Below the pieces are notes generated by a model. The model ran no database searches and was not told where the DNA came from. It was given only the letters and a program-made list of their open reading frames with translations. Both the position numbers and the translations under genes were made by a program. This document shows, in pieces, positions 52,280 to 64,000 of a stretch of 64,000 bases of DNA. The DNA is taken from the NCBI GenBank assembly GCA_963580455.1, contig OY756957.1, positions 31,216,501 through 31,280,500 of the forward strand. The letters are read 5' to 3'. This stretch comes from Euonymus europaeus. Lineage: Eukaryota; Streptophyta; Magnoliopsida; Celastrales; Celastraceae. Position 1 is the stretch's first letter, and every line of letters starts with the position of its first letter.

Positions 52280-55200
52280 TTCGAGCACTACAATCCTGGC
52301 GTTTCGGATTTTGATTTCAGAACTCCTGGCTAGTAGGTCTCGTTTCACCTAGTTAGCCGCGAAATGTGGTTTCTTTACGTAAACGATTTTATGAATATCC
52401 TTTGACTACGAGTTCTGAATTCGGTGATTTTTAGCTTGATTTCACACTACTTTTCGAGCTCTACCATCCTGGCATTTCGGATTTTGATTTCAGAACTCGT
52501 GGCTAGTAGGTCTCGATTAACCTATTTAGCCGCGAAATGTGGTTTCTTTACTTAAACGGTTTTCTGAATATCCGTTGACTCCGAGTTCTTAATTAGGTGA
52601 TTTTTAGATTGATTTCGCACTACTTTTCGAGCTCAACAATCCTGGCCTTTCGGATTTTGATTTCAGAACTCGTGGCTAGTTGGTCTCGTTTCACCTAGTT
52701 AGCCGCGAAATGGGGTTTCTTTACGTAAACGATTTTATGAATATCCTTTGACTCCGAGTTCTGAATTCAGTGATTTTTAGCTTGATTTCACACTACTTTT
52801 CGAGCTCTACAATCCTCGCGTTTCGGATTTCGATTTCAGAAGTCGTGGCTAGCAGGTCTCGTTTCACCTAGTTAGCCGCGAAATGTGGTTTCTTTACGTA
52901 AACGGTTTTATGAATATCCGTTGACTCCGAGTTCTGAATTCGGTGATTTTTAGCTTGATTTCACACTACTTTTCGAGCTCTACAATCCTGGGTTTTCGGA
53001 TTTCGATTTCAGAACTCGTGGCTAGCAGGACTCGTTTCACCTAGTTAGCCGCGAAATGTGGTTTCTTTACGTAAACGGTTTTATGAATATCCGTTGACTA
53101 CGAGTTCTGAATTCGTTGATTTTTAGCTTGATTTCACACTACTTTTCGAGCTCTACAATTCTGGCGTTTCGTATTTTGATTTCAGAACTCGTGGCTAGTA
53201 GGTCTCGTTTCACCTAGTTAGCCGCGAAATGGGGTTTCTTTACGTAAACGATTTTATGAATATCCTTTGACTACGAGTTCTGAATTCGGTGATTTTTAGC
53301 TTGATTTCACACTACTTTTCGAGCTCTACCATCCTGGCATTTCGGATTTCGATTTCAGAACTCGTGGTTAGCAGGTCTTGATTCACCTATTTAGCCGCGA
53401 AATATGGTTTCTTTACGTAAACGGTTTTCTGAATATTTGTTGACTCCGAGTTCTGAATTCGGTGATTTTTAGCTTGATTTCGCACTACTTTTCGAACTCA
53501 ACAATCCTGGAGTTTCGGATTTTTATTTCAGAACTCGTGGCTAGTGGGTCTTGTTTCACCTAGTTAGCCGCGAAATGTGGTTTCTTTACGTAAACAGTTT
53601 TATGAATATCCGTTGACTCCGAGTTCTGAATTCGGTGATTTTTAGCTTGATTTCACACTACTTTTCGAGCTCTACAATCATGGCGTTTCGGATTTTGATT
53701 TCAGAACTCTTGGCTAGTAGGTCTCGTTTCACCTAGTTAGCCGCGAAATGTGGTTTCTTTACGTAAACGATTTTACGAATATCCTTTGACTACGAGTTCT
53801 GAATTCGGTGATTTTTAGCTTGATTTCACACTACTTTTCGAGCTCTACCATCCTGGAATTTCGGATTTTGATTTCAGAACTCGTGGCTAGTAGGTCTCGA
53901 TTCACCTATTTAGCCGCGAAATGTGGTATCTTTACTTAAACGCTTTTCTGAATATCCGTTGACTCCGAGTTCTGAATTCTGTGATTTTTAGATTGATTTT
54001 GCAATACTTTTCGAGCTCTACAATCCTGGGTTTTCGGATTTCGATTTCAGAACTCGTGGATAGCAGGTCTCCTTTCACCTAGTTAGCCGCGAAATGTGGT
54101 TTCTTTACGTAAACGGTTTTATGAATATCCGTTGACTCCGAGTTCTGAATTCGGTGATTTTTAGCTTGATTTCACACTACTTTTCGAGCTCTACAATCCT
54201 GGGTTTTCGGATTTCGATTTCAGAACTCGTGGCTAGCAGGTCTCCTTTCACCTAGTTAGCCGCGAAATGTGGTTTCTTTACGTAAACGGTTTTATGAATA
54301 TCCGTTGACTCCGAGTTCTGAATTCGGTGATTTTTAGCTTGATTTCACACTACTTTTCGAGCTCTACAATCCTGGGTTTTCGGATTTCGATTTCAGAACT
54401 CGTGGCTAGCAGGTCTCGTTTCACCTAGTTAGCCGCGAAATGTGGTTTCTTTACGTAAACGGTTTTATGAATATCCGTTGACTCCGAGTTCTGAATTCGG
54501 TGATTTTTAGCTTGATTTCACACTACTTTTCGAGCTCTACAATCCCGGCGTTTCGGATTTTGATTTCAGAACTCCTGGCTAGTAGGTCTCGTTTCACCTA
54601 GTTAGCCGCGAAATGTGGTTTCTTTACGTAAACGATTTTATGAATATCCTTTGACTACGAGTTCTGAATTCGGTGATTTTTAGCTTGATTTCACACTACT
54701 TTTCGAGCTCTACCATCCTGGCATTTCGGATTTTGATTTCAGAACTCGTGGCTAGTAGGTCTCGATTCACCTATTTAGCCGCGAAATGTGGTTTCTTTAC
54801 TTAAACGGTTTTCTGAATATCCGTTGACTCCGAGTTCTGAATTAGGTGATTTTTAGATTGATTTCGCACTACTTTTCGAGCTCAACAATCCTGGCATTTC
54901 GGATTTCGATTTCAGAACTCGTGGTTAGCAGGTCTTGATTCACCTATTTAGCCGCGAAATATGGTTTCTTTACGAAAACGGTTTTCTGAATATTTGTTGA
55001 CTCCGAGTTCTGAATTCGGTGATTTTTAGCTTGATTTCGCACTACTTTTCGAACTCAACAATCCTGGAGTTTCGGATTTTTATTTCAGAACTCGTGGCTA
55101 GTGGGTCTTGTTTCACCTAGTTAGCCGCGAAATGTGGTTTCTTTACGTAAACAGTTTTATGAATATCCGTTGACTCCGAGTTCTGAATTCGCTGATTTTT

Positions 55201-56960
55201 AGCTTGATTTCACACTACTTTTCGAGCACTACAATCCTGGCGTTTCGGATTTTGATTTCAGAACTCCTGGCTAGTAGGTCTCATTTCACCTAGTTAGCCG
55301 CGAAATGTGGTTTCTTTACGTAAACGATTTTATGAATATCCTTTGACTACGAGTTCTGAATTCGGTGATTTTTAGCTTGATTTCACACTACTTTTCGAGC
55401 TCTACCATCCTGGCATTTCGGATTTTGATTTCAGAACTCGTGGCTAGTAGGTCTCGATTAACCTATTTAGCCGCGAAATGTGGTTTCTTTACTTAAACGG
55501 TTTTCTGAATATCCGTTGACTCCGAGTTCTGAATTAGGTGATTTTTAGATTGATTTCGCACTACTTTTCGAGCTCAACAATCCTGGCCTTTCGGATTTTG
55601 ATTTCAGAACTCGTGGCTAGTTGGTCTCGTTTCACCTAGTTAGCCGCGAAATGGGGTTTCTTTACGTAAACGATTTTATGAATATCCTTTGACTCCGAGT
55701 TCTGAATTAAGTGATTTTTAGCTTGATTTCACACTACTTTTCGAGCTCTACAATCCTCGCGTTTCGGATTTCGATTTCAGAAGTCGTGGCTAGCAGGTCT
55801 CGTTTCACCTAGTTAGCCGCGAAATGTGGTTTCTTTACGTAAACGGTTTTATGAATATCCGTTGACTCCGAGTTCTGAATTCGGTGATTTTTAGCTTGAT
55901 TTCACACTACTTTTCGAGCTCTACAATCCTGGGTTTTCGGATTTCGATTTCAGAACTCGTGGCTAGCAGGACTCGTTTCACCTAGTTAGCCGCGAAATGT
56001 GGTTTCTTTACGTAAACGGTTTTATGAATATCCGTTGACTACGAGTTCTGAATTCGTTGATTTTTAGCTTGATTTCACACTACTTTTCGAGCTCTACAAT
56101 TCTGGCGTTTCGTATTTTGATTTCAGAACTCGTGGCTAGTAGGTCTCGTTTCACCTAGTTAGCCGCGAAATGGGGTTTCTTTACGTAAATGATTTTATGA
56201 ATATCCTTTGACTACGAGTTCTGAATTCGGTGATTTTTAGCTTGATTTCACACTACTTTTCGAGCTCTACCATCCTGGCATTTCGGATTTCGATTTCAGA
56301 ACTCGTGGTTAGCAGGTCTTGATTCACCTATTTAGCCGCGAAATATGGTTTCTTTACGTAAACGGTTTTCTGAATATTTCTTGACTCCGAGTTCTGAATT
56401 CGGTGATTTTTAGCTTGATTTCGCACTACTTTTCGAACTCAACAATCCTGGAGTTTCGGATTTTTATTTCAGAACTCGTGGCTAGTGGGTCTTGTTTCAC
56501 CTAGTTAGCCGCGAAATGTGGTTTCTTTACGTAAACAGTTTTATGAATATCCGTTGACTCCGAGTTCTGAATTCGGTGATTTTTAGCTTGATTTCACACT
56601 ACTTTTCGAGCTCTACAATCATGGCGTTTCGGATTTTGATTTCAGAACTCTTGGCTAGTAGGTCTCGTTTCACCTAGTTAGCCGCGAAATGTGGTTTCTT
56701 TACGTAAACGATTTTACGAATATCCTTTGACTACGAGTTCTGAATTCGGTGATTTTTAGCTTGATTTCACACTACTTTTCGAGCTCTACCATCCTGGCAT
56801 TTCGGATTTTGATTTCAGAACTCGTGGCTAGTAGGTCTCGATTCACCTATTTAGCCGCGAAATGTGGTATCTTTACTTAAACGCTTTTCTGAATATCCGT
56901 TGACTCCGAGTTCTGAATTCTGTGATTTTTAGATTGATTTTGCAATACTTTTCGAGCTCA
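52280..56960 (+). repeat. higher-order repeat, 17-mer (2941 bp)
   Basis: Three independent rare markers recur at exactly 2941 bp: GAGCACTACAATCC at 52283 and 55224, AGTCGTGGCTAGC at 52841 and 55782, and CATGGCGTTTCGG at 53679 and 56620. The same 17-mer spacing, allowing for the 71-bp deletion, links ATGCGGTTTC at 46555 and 49424. Confidence 0.9.
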
Positions 56961-58560
56961 ACAATCCTGGTCTTTCGGATTTTGATTTCAGAACTCGTGG
57001 CTAGTAGGTCTTGTTTCACCAAGTTAGCCGCGAAATGTGGTTTCTTTACGTAAACGGTTTTATGAATATCCGTTGACTCCGAGTTCTGAATTCGGTGATT
57101 TTTTGCTTGATTTCACACTACTTTTCGAGCTCTACAATCCTGGGTTTTCGGATTTCGATTTCAGAACTCGTGGATAGCAGGTCTCCTTTCACCTAGTTAG
57201 CCGCGAAATGTGGTTTCTTTACGTAAACGGTTTTATGAATATCCGTTGACTCCGAGTTCTGAATTCGGTGATTTTTAGCTTGATTTCACACTACTTTTCG
57301 AGCTCTACAATCCTGGGTTTTCGGATTTCGATTTCAGAACTCGTGGCTAGCAGGTCTCGTTTCACCTAGTTAGCCGCGAAATGTGGTTTCTTTACGTAAA
57401 CGGTTTTATGAATATCCGTTGACTACGAGTTCTGAATTCGGTGATTTTTAGCTTGATTTCACACTACTTTTCGAGCTCTACCATCCTGGCATTTCGGATT
57501 TCGATTTCAGAACTCGTGGTTAGCAGGTCTTGATTCACCTATTTAGCCGCGAAATATGGTTTCTTTACGTAAACGGTTTTCTGAATATTTGTTGACTCCG
57601 AGTTCTGAATTCGGTGATTTTTAGCTTGATTTCGCACTACTTTTCGAACTCAACAATCCTGGAGTTTCGGATTTTTATTTCAGAACTCGTGGCTAGGGGG
57701 TCTTGTTTCACCTAGTTAGCCGCGAAATGTGGTTTCTTTACGTAAACAGTTTTATGAATATGCGTTGACTCCGAGTTCTGAATTCGGTGATTTTTAGCTT
57801 GATTTCACACTACTTTTCGAGCTCTACAATCATGGCGTTTCGGATTTTGATTTCAGAACTCTTGGCTAGTAGGTCTCGTTTCACCTAGTTAGCCGCGAAA
57901 TGTGGTTTCTTTACGTAAACGATTTTACGAATATCCTTTGACTACGAGTTCTGAATTCGGTGATTTTTAGCTTGATTTCACACTACTTTTCGAGCTCTAC
58001 CATCCTGGCATTTCGGATTTTGATTTCAGAACTCGTGGCTAGTAGGTCTCGATTCACCTATTTAGCCGCGAAATGTGGTATCTTTACTTAAACGCTTTTC
58101 TGAATATCCGTTGACTCCGAGTTCTGAATTCTGTGATTTTTAGATTGATTTTGCAATACTTTTCGAGCTCAACAATCCTGGTCTTTCGGATTTTGATTTC
58201 AGAACTCGTGGCTAGTAGGTCTTGTTTAACCAAGTTAGCCGCGAAATGTGGTTTCTTTACGTAAACGGTTTTATGAATATCCGTTGACTCCGAGTTCTGA
58301 ATTCGGTGATTTTTTGCTTGATTTCACACTACTTTTCGAGCTCTACAATCCTGGGTTTTCGGATTTCGATTTCAGAACTCGTGGATAGCAGGTCTCCTTT
58401 CACCTAGTTAGCCGCGAAATGTGGTTTCTTTACGTAAACGGTTTTATGAATATCCGTTGACTCCGAGTTCTGAATTCGGTGATTTTTAGCTTGATTTCAC
58501 AGTACTTTTCGAGCTCTACAATCCTGGGTTTTCGGATTTCGATTTCAGAACTCGTGGGTA
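56520..58560 (+). repeat. higher-order repeat, 7-mer (1211 bp)
   Basis: TTTTGCTTGATTTC at 57101 and 58312, and CATGGCGTTTCGG at 56620 and 57831, recur at 1211 bp, exactly seven monomers. This unit seems to be a shortened derivative of the preceding 17-mer because it shares its marker variants. Confidence 0.88.
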
Positions 58561-58639
58561 GCAGGTCTCGTTTCACCTAGTTAGCCGCGAAATGTGGTTT
58601 CTTTACGTAAACGGTTTTATGAATATCCGTTGACTACGA

Positions 58640-61600
58640 GTTCTGAATTCGGTGATTTTTAGCTTGATTTCACACTACTTTTCGAGCTCTACAATTCTGG
58701 CGTTTCGTATTTTGATTTCAGAACTCGTGGCTAGTAGGTCTCGTTTCACCTAGTTAGCCGCGAAATGTGGTTTCTTTACGTAAACGATTTTATGAATATC
58801 CTTTGACTACGAGTTCTGAATTCGGTGATTTTTAGCTTGATTTCACACTACTTTTCGAGCTCTACCATCCTGGCATTTCGGATTTTGATTTCAGAACTCG
58901 TGGTTAGCAGGTCTTGATTCACCTATTTAGCCGCGAAATATGGTTTCTTTACGTAAACGGTTTTCTGAATATCCGTTGACTCCGAGTTCTGAATTCGGTG
59001 ATTTTTAGCTTGATTTCGCACTACTTTTCGAGCTCAACAATCCTGGATTTTCGGATTTTTATTTCAGAACTCGTGGCTAGTAGGTCTTGTTTCACCTAGT
59101 TAGCCGCGAAATGTGGTTTCTTTACGTAAACGGTTTTCTGAATATCCGTTGACTCCGAGTTCTGAATTCGGTGATTTTTAGATTGATTTTGCAATACTTT
59201 TCGAGCTCAACAATCCTGGCCTTTCGGATTTTGATTTCAGAACTCGTGGCTAGTAGGTCTTGTTTCACCAAGTTAGCCGCGAAATGTGGTTTCTTTACGT
59301 AAACGGTTTTATGAATATCCGTTGACTCCGAGTTCTGAATTCGGTGATTTTTAGCTTGATTTCACACTACTTTTCGAGCTCTACAATTCTGGGTTTTCGG
59401 ATTTCGATTTCAGAACTTGTGGCTAGCAGGTCTCCTTTCACCTAGTTAGCCGCGAAATGTGGTTTCTTTACGTAAACGGTTTTATGAATATCCGTTGACT
59501 CCGAGTTCTGAATTCGGTGATTTTTAGCTTGATTTCACACTACTTTTCGAGCTCTACAATCCTGGGTTTTCGGATTTCGATTTCAGAACTCGTGGCTAGC
59601 AGGTCTCGTTTCACCTAGTTAGCCGCGAAATGTGGTTTCTTTACATAAACGGTTTTATGAATATCCGTTGACTACGAGTTCTGAATTCGGTGATTTTTAG
59701 CTTGATTTCACACTACTTTTCGAGCTCTACAATTCTGGCGTTTCGTATTTTGATTTCAGAACTCGAGGCTAGTAGGTCTCGTTTCACCTAGTTAGCCGCG
59801 AAATGTGGTTTCTTTACGTAAACGATTTTATGAATATCCTTTGACTACGAGTTCTGAATTCGGTGATTTTTAGCTTGATTTCACACTACTTTTCGAGCTC
59901 TACCATCCTGGCATTTCGGATTTTGATTTCAGAACTCGTGGTTAGCAGGTCTTGATTCACCTATTTAGCCGCGAAATATGGTTTCTTTACGTAAACGGTT
60001 TTCTGAATATCCGTTGACTCCGAGTTCTGAATTCGGTGATTTTTAGCTTGATTTCGCACTACTTTTCGAGCTCAACAATCCTGGATTTTCGGATTTTTAT
60101 TTCAGAACTCGTGGCTAGTAGGTCTTGTTTCACCTAGTTAGCCGCGAAATGTGGTTTCTTTACGTAAACGGTTTTCTGAATATCCGTTGACTCCGAGTTC
60201 TGAATTCGGTGATTTTTAGATTGATTTTGCAATACTTTTCGAGCTCAACAATCCTGGCCTTTCGGATTTTGATTTCAGAACTCGTGGCTAGTAGGTCTTG
60301 TTTCACCAAGTTAGCCGCGAAATGTGGTTTCTTTACGTAAACGGTTTTATGAATATCCGTTGACTCCGAGTTCTGAATTCGGTGATTTTTAGCTTGATTT
60401 CACACTACTTTTCGAGCTCTACAATCCTGGGTTTTCGGATTTCGATTTCAGAACTCGTGGCTAGCAGGTCTCCTTTCACCTAGTTAGCCGCGAAATGTGG
60501 TTTCTTTACGTAAACGGTTTTATGAATATCCGTTGACTCCGAGTTCTGAATTCGGTGATTTTTAGCTTGATTTCACACTACTTTTCGAGCTCTACAATCC
60601 TGGGTTTTCGGATTTCGATTTCAGAACTCGTGGCTAGCAGGTCTCGTTTCACCTAGTTAGCCGCGAAATGTGGTTTCTTTACATAAACGGTTTTATGAAT
60701 ATCCGTTGACTACGAGTTCTGAATTCGGTGATTTTTAGCTTGATTTCACACTACTTTTCGAGCTCTACAATTCTGGTATTTCGTATTTTGATTTCAGAAC
60801 TCGAGGCTAGTAGGTCTCGTTTCACCTAGTTAGCCGCGAAATGTGGTTTCTTTACGTAAACGATTTTATGAATATCCTTTGACTACGAGTTCTGAATTCG
60901 GTGATTTTTAGCTTGATTTCACACTACTTTTCGAGCTCTACCATCCTGGCATTTCAGATTTTGATTTCAGAACTCGTGGTTAGCAGGTCTTGATTCACCT
61001 ATTTAGCCGCGAAATATGGTTTCTTTACGTAAACGGTTTTCTGAATATCCGTTGACTCCGAGTTCTGAATTCGGTGATTTTTAGCTTGATTTCGCACTAC
61101 TTTTCGAGCTCAACAATCCTGGAGTTTCGGATTTTTATTTCAGAACTCGTGGCTAGTAGGTCTTGTTTCACCTAGTTAGCCGCGAAATGTGGTTTCTTTA
61201 CGTAAACGGTTTTATGAATATCCGTTGACTCCGAGTTCTGAATTCGGTGATTTTTAGATTGATTTTGCAATACTTTTCGAGCTCAACAATCCTGGCCTTT
61301 CGGATTTTGATTTCAGAACTCGTGGCTAGTAGGTCTTGTTTCACCAAGTTAGCCGCGAAATGTGGTTTCTTTACGTAAACGGTTTTATGAATATCCATTG
61401 ACTCCGAGTTCTGAATTCGGTGATTTTTAGCTTGATTTCACACTACTTTTCGAGCTCTACAATCCTGGGTTTTCAGATTTCGATTTCAGAACTCGTGGCT
61501 AGCAGGTCTCCTTTCACCTAGTTAGCCGCGAAATGTGGTTTCTTTACGTAAACGGTTTTATGAATATCCGTTGACTCCGAGTTCTGAATTCGGTGATTTT

Positions 61601-62150
61601 TAGCTTGATTTCACACTACTTTTCGAGCTCTACAATCCTGGGTTTTCGGATTTCGATTTCAGAACTCGTGGCTAGCAGGTCTCGTTTCACCTAGTTAGCC
61701 GCGAAATGTTGTTTCTTTACATAAACGGTTTTATGAATATCCGTTGACTACGAGTTCTGAATTCGGTGATTTTTAGCTTGATTTCACACTACTTTTCGAG
61801 CTCTACAATTCTGGCGTTTCGTATTTTGATTTCAGAACTCGAGGCTAGTAGGTCTCGTTTCACCTAGTTAGCCGCGAAATGTGGTTTCTTTACGTAAACG
61901 ATTTTATGAATATCCTTTGACTACGAGTTCTGAATTCGGTGATTTTTAGCTTGATTTCACACTACTTTTCGAGCTCTACCATCCTGGCATTTCGGATTTT
62001 GATTTCAGAACTCGTGGTTAGCAGGTCTTGATTCACCTATTTAGCCGTGAAATATGGTTTCTTTACGTAAACGGTTTTCTGAATATCCGTTGACTCCGAG
62101 TTCTGAATTCGGTGATTTTTAGCTTGATTTCGCACTACTTTTTGAGCTCA
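58640..62150 (+). repeat. higher-order repeat, 6-mer (1038 bp), four marker copies
   Basis: ACAATTCTGG occurs at 58691, 59729, 60767 and 61805, and TTACATAAACGG at 59641, 60679 and 61717, all exactly 1038 bp apart (6 x 173). The copies are nearly identical, making this the most regular and probably the youngest amplification in the window. Confidence 0.93.
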
Positions 62151-63980
62151 ACAATCCTGGAGTTTCGGATTTTTATTTCAGAACTCGTGGCTAGTGGGTC
62201 TTGTTTCACCTAGTTAGCCGCGAAATGTGGTTTCTTTACGTAAACAGTTTTATGAATATCCGTTGACTCCGAGTTCTGAATTCAGTGATTTTTAGCTTGA
62301 TTTCACACTACTTTTCGAGCTCTACAATCCTCGCGTTTCGGATTTTGATTTCAGAACTCGTGGATAGTTGGTCTCATTTCACCTATTTAGCCGCGAAACG
62401 TAGTTTCTTTTCGTAAACAGTTTTATGAATATCCGTTGACTCCGAGTTTTGAATTCGGTGATTTTTAGCTTGATTTCACACTACTCTTCGTGCTCTACAA
62501 TCCTGGCGTTTCGGATTTTGATTTCAGAACTCGTGGATAGTTGGTCTCGTTTCACCTAGTTAGCCGCGAAATGTGGTTTCTTTACGTAAACGGTTTTATG
62601 AATATCCGTTGACTCCGAGTTCTGAATTCAGTGATTTTTAGCTTGATTTCACACTACTTTTCGAGCTCTACAATCCTCGCGTTTCGGATTTCGATTTCAG
62701 AACTCGTGGCTAGCAGGTCTCGTTTCACCTAGTTAGCCGCGAAATGTGGTTTCTTTACGTAAACGGTTTTATGAATATCCGTTGACTCCGAGTTCTGAAT
62801 TCAGTGATTTTTAGCTTGATTTCACACTACTTTTCGAGCTCTACAATCCTCGCTTTTCGGATTTTGATTTCAGAACTCGTGGCTAGTAGGTCTCGTTTCA
62901 CCTAGTTAGCCGCGAAATGTGGTTTCTTTACGTAAACGATTTTATGAATATCCTTTGACTACGAGTTCTGAATTCGGTGATTTTTAGCTTGATTTCACAC
63001 TACTTTTCGAGCTCAACCATCCTGGCATTTCGGATTTTGATTTCAGAAGTCGTGGTTAGCAGGTCTTGATTCACCTATTTAGCCGCGAAATATGGTTTCT
63101 TTACGTAAACGGTTTTCTGAATATCCGTTGACTCCGAGTTCTGAATTCGGTGATTTTTAGCTTGATTTCGCACTACTTTTTGAGCTCAACAATCCTGGAG
63201 TTTCGGATTTTTATTTCAGAACTCGTGGCTAGTGGGTCTTGTTTCACCTAGTTAGCCGCGAAATGTGGTTTCTTTACGTAAACAGTTTTATGAATATCCG
63301 TTGACTCCGAGTTCTGAATTCAGTGATTTTTAGCTTGATTTCACACTACTTTTCGAGCTCTACAATCCTCGCGTTTCGGATTTTGATTTCAGAACTCGTG
63401 GATAGTTGGTCTCATTTCACCTATTTAGCCGCGAAACGTAGTTTCTTTTCGTAAACAGTTTTATGAATATCCGTTGACTCCGAGTTTTGAATTCGGTGAT
63501 TTTTAGCTTGATTTCACACTACTCTTCGTGCTCTACAATCCTGGCGTTTCGGATTTTGATTTCAGAACTCGTGGATAGTTGGTCTCGTTTCACCTAGTTA
63601 GCCGCGAAATGTGGTTTCTTTACGTAAACGGTTTTATGAATATCCGTTGACTCCGAGTTCTGAATTCAGTGATTTTTAGCTTGATTTCACACTACTTTTC
63701 GAGCTCTACAATCCTCGCGTTTCAGATTTCGATTTCAGAACTCGTGGCTTGCAGGTCTCGTTTCACCTAGTTAGCCGCGAAATGTGGTTTCTTTACGTAA
63801 ACGGTTTTATGAATATCCGTTGACTCCGAGTTCTGAATTCGGTGATTTTTAGCTTGATTTCACACTACTTTTCGAGCTCTACAATCCTGGCATTTCGGAT
63901 TTTGATTTCAGAACTCCTGGCTAGTAGGTCTCGTTTCACTTAGTTAGCCGCGAAATGTGGTTTCTTTACGTAAACGATTT
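62150..63980 (+). repeat. second 6-mer higher-order repeat (1038 bp)
   Basis: ACTCTTCGTGCTCTAC at 62483 and 63521, and CTAGTGGGTC at 62191 and 63229, recur at 1038 bp. Its monomer variants (GAAACGTAGTTTC, GAGTTTTGAATTC) differ from those of the preceding 6-mer, so this is a separate unit of the same size. It runs off the window end. Confidence 0.85.
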
Positions 63981-64000
63981 TATGAATATCCTTTGACTAC

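Larger units (their letters stand above)
27872..64000 (+). repeat. 173-bp satellite array, about 209 monomers, head to tail
   Basis: Successive TTAGCCGCGAAATG starts lie 173 bp apart (27872, 28045, 28218, 28391, 28564 and onward) to the window end. All monomers have the same orientation and I saw no inserted transposon. With the unit numbered from TTAGCC, TTTACGTAAA is at 22-31, GAATTC at 65-70 and GAGCTC at 104-109; 56-70 and 134-148 form an inverted repeat. Monomers differ by a few to perhaps 15 substitutions, with variants linked in fixed combinations. Indels are rare: a 7-bp loss near 28725, a 71-bp loss at about 48261, and single-base losses (for example CTGCATTT for CTGGCATTT). Length near that of a nucleosome repeat and the higher-order structure suggest a centromeric or other heterochromatic satellite; family unknown to me. 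Confidence 0.97.

Noticed and set aside
27872..64000. Regular direct repeats that could suggest a CRISPR-like array
   Set aside because: The repeats are contiguous 173-bp units without unique spacers, in a plant genome; this is satellite DNA.

Overview
This window looks like nuclear DNA of a flowering plant, most likely a eudicot, at the border between a transposon-rich region and a large satellite array. The grounds are one intact P450 gene with introns of the plant brassinosteroid-inactivating CYP734A type, decayed Ty1/copia and LINE remnants, a nuclear copy of chloroplast ndhB sequence, and more than 36 kb of a tandem satellite. I could not assign a genus.

Layout. 1-610: a broken copia reverse transcriptase that continues off the left edge. 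611-7582: AT-rich intergenic DNA with microsatellites and a degenerate ~311-bp tandem repeat. 7583-10183 (minus strand): a four-exon CYP734A-like gene with a TATA box upstream, the only gene here that looks functional. About 10.6-11.42 kb (minus): a LINE remnant. 11633-12601: a 969-bp foldback element with an imperfect 9-bp target duplication. 13068-13470: a small element with two tRNA-like heads in opposite orientation. 15268-17271: a TNT1-like copia element, truncated at its 5' end and carrying nonsense mutations, with its 3' LTR. 17.3-23.7 kb: mostly unassignable sequence. 20107-20728 and 24205-24826: two near-identical 622-bp direct repeats carrying the 3' end of the chloroplast ndhB group II intron; the second copy is still joined to a decayed part of ndhB exon 2 (23814-24198). 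26.46-27.87 kb (minus): a LINE ORF2 remnant that stops abruptly at the satellite.

27872-64000: a head-to-tail array of a 173-bp satellite, about 209 monomers, with no transposon insertion seen. Monomers carry GAATTC, GAGCTC and the palindrome TTTACGTAAA, plus an internal 15-bp inverted repeat. Linked variants recur at exact multiples of 173 bp, so the array has a higher-order organisation that changes along its length: 9-mer, 8-mer, 22/25-mer, 17-mer, 7-mer, then 6-mer units. Monomer length, homogeneity and higher-order structure fit a centromeric satellite, but centromere function cannot be read from sequence alone.

The elements do not form a pathway. The P450 gene would act alone in brassinosteroid catabolism; the rest is repeat biology. 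The most interesting parts are the evolving higher-order repeats, the conserved dyads in the monomer, the abrupt array edge, and the duplicated organelle-derived block.
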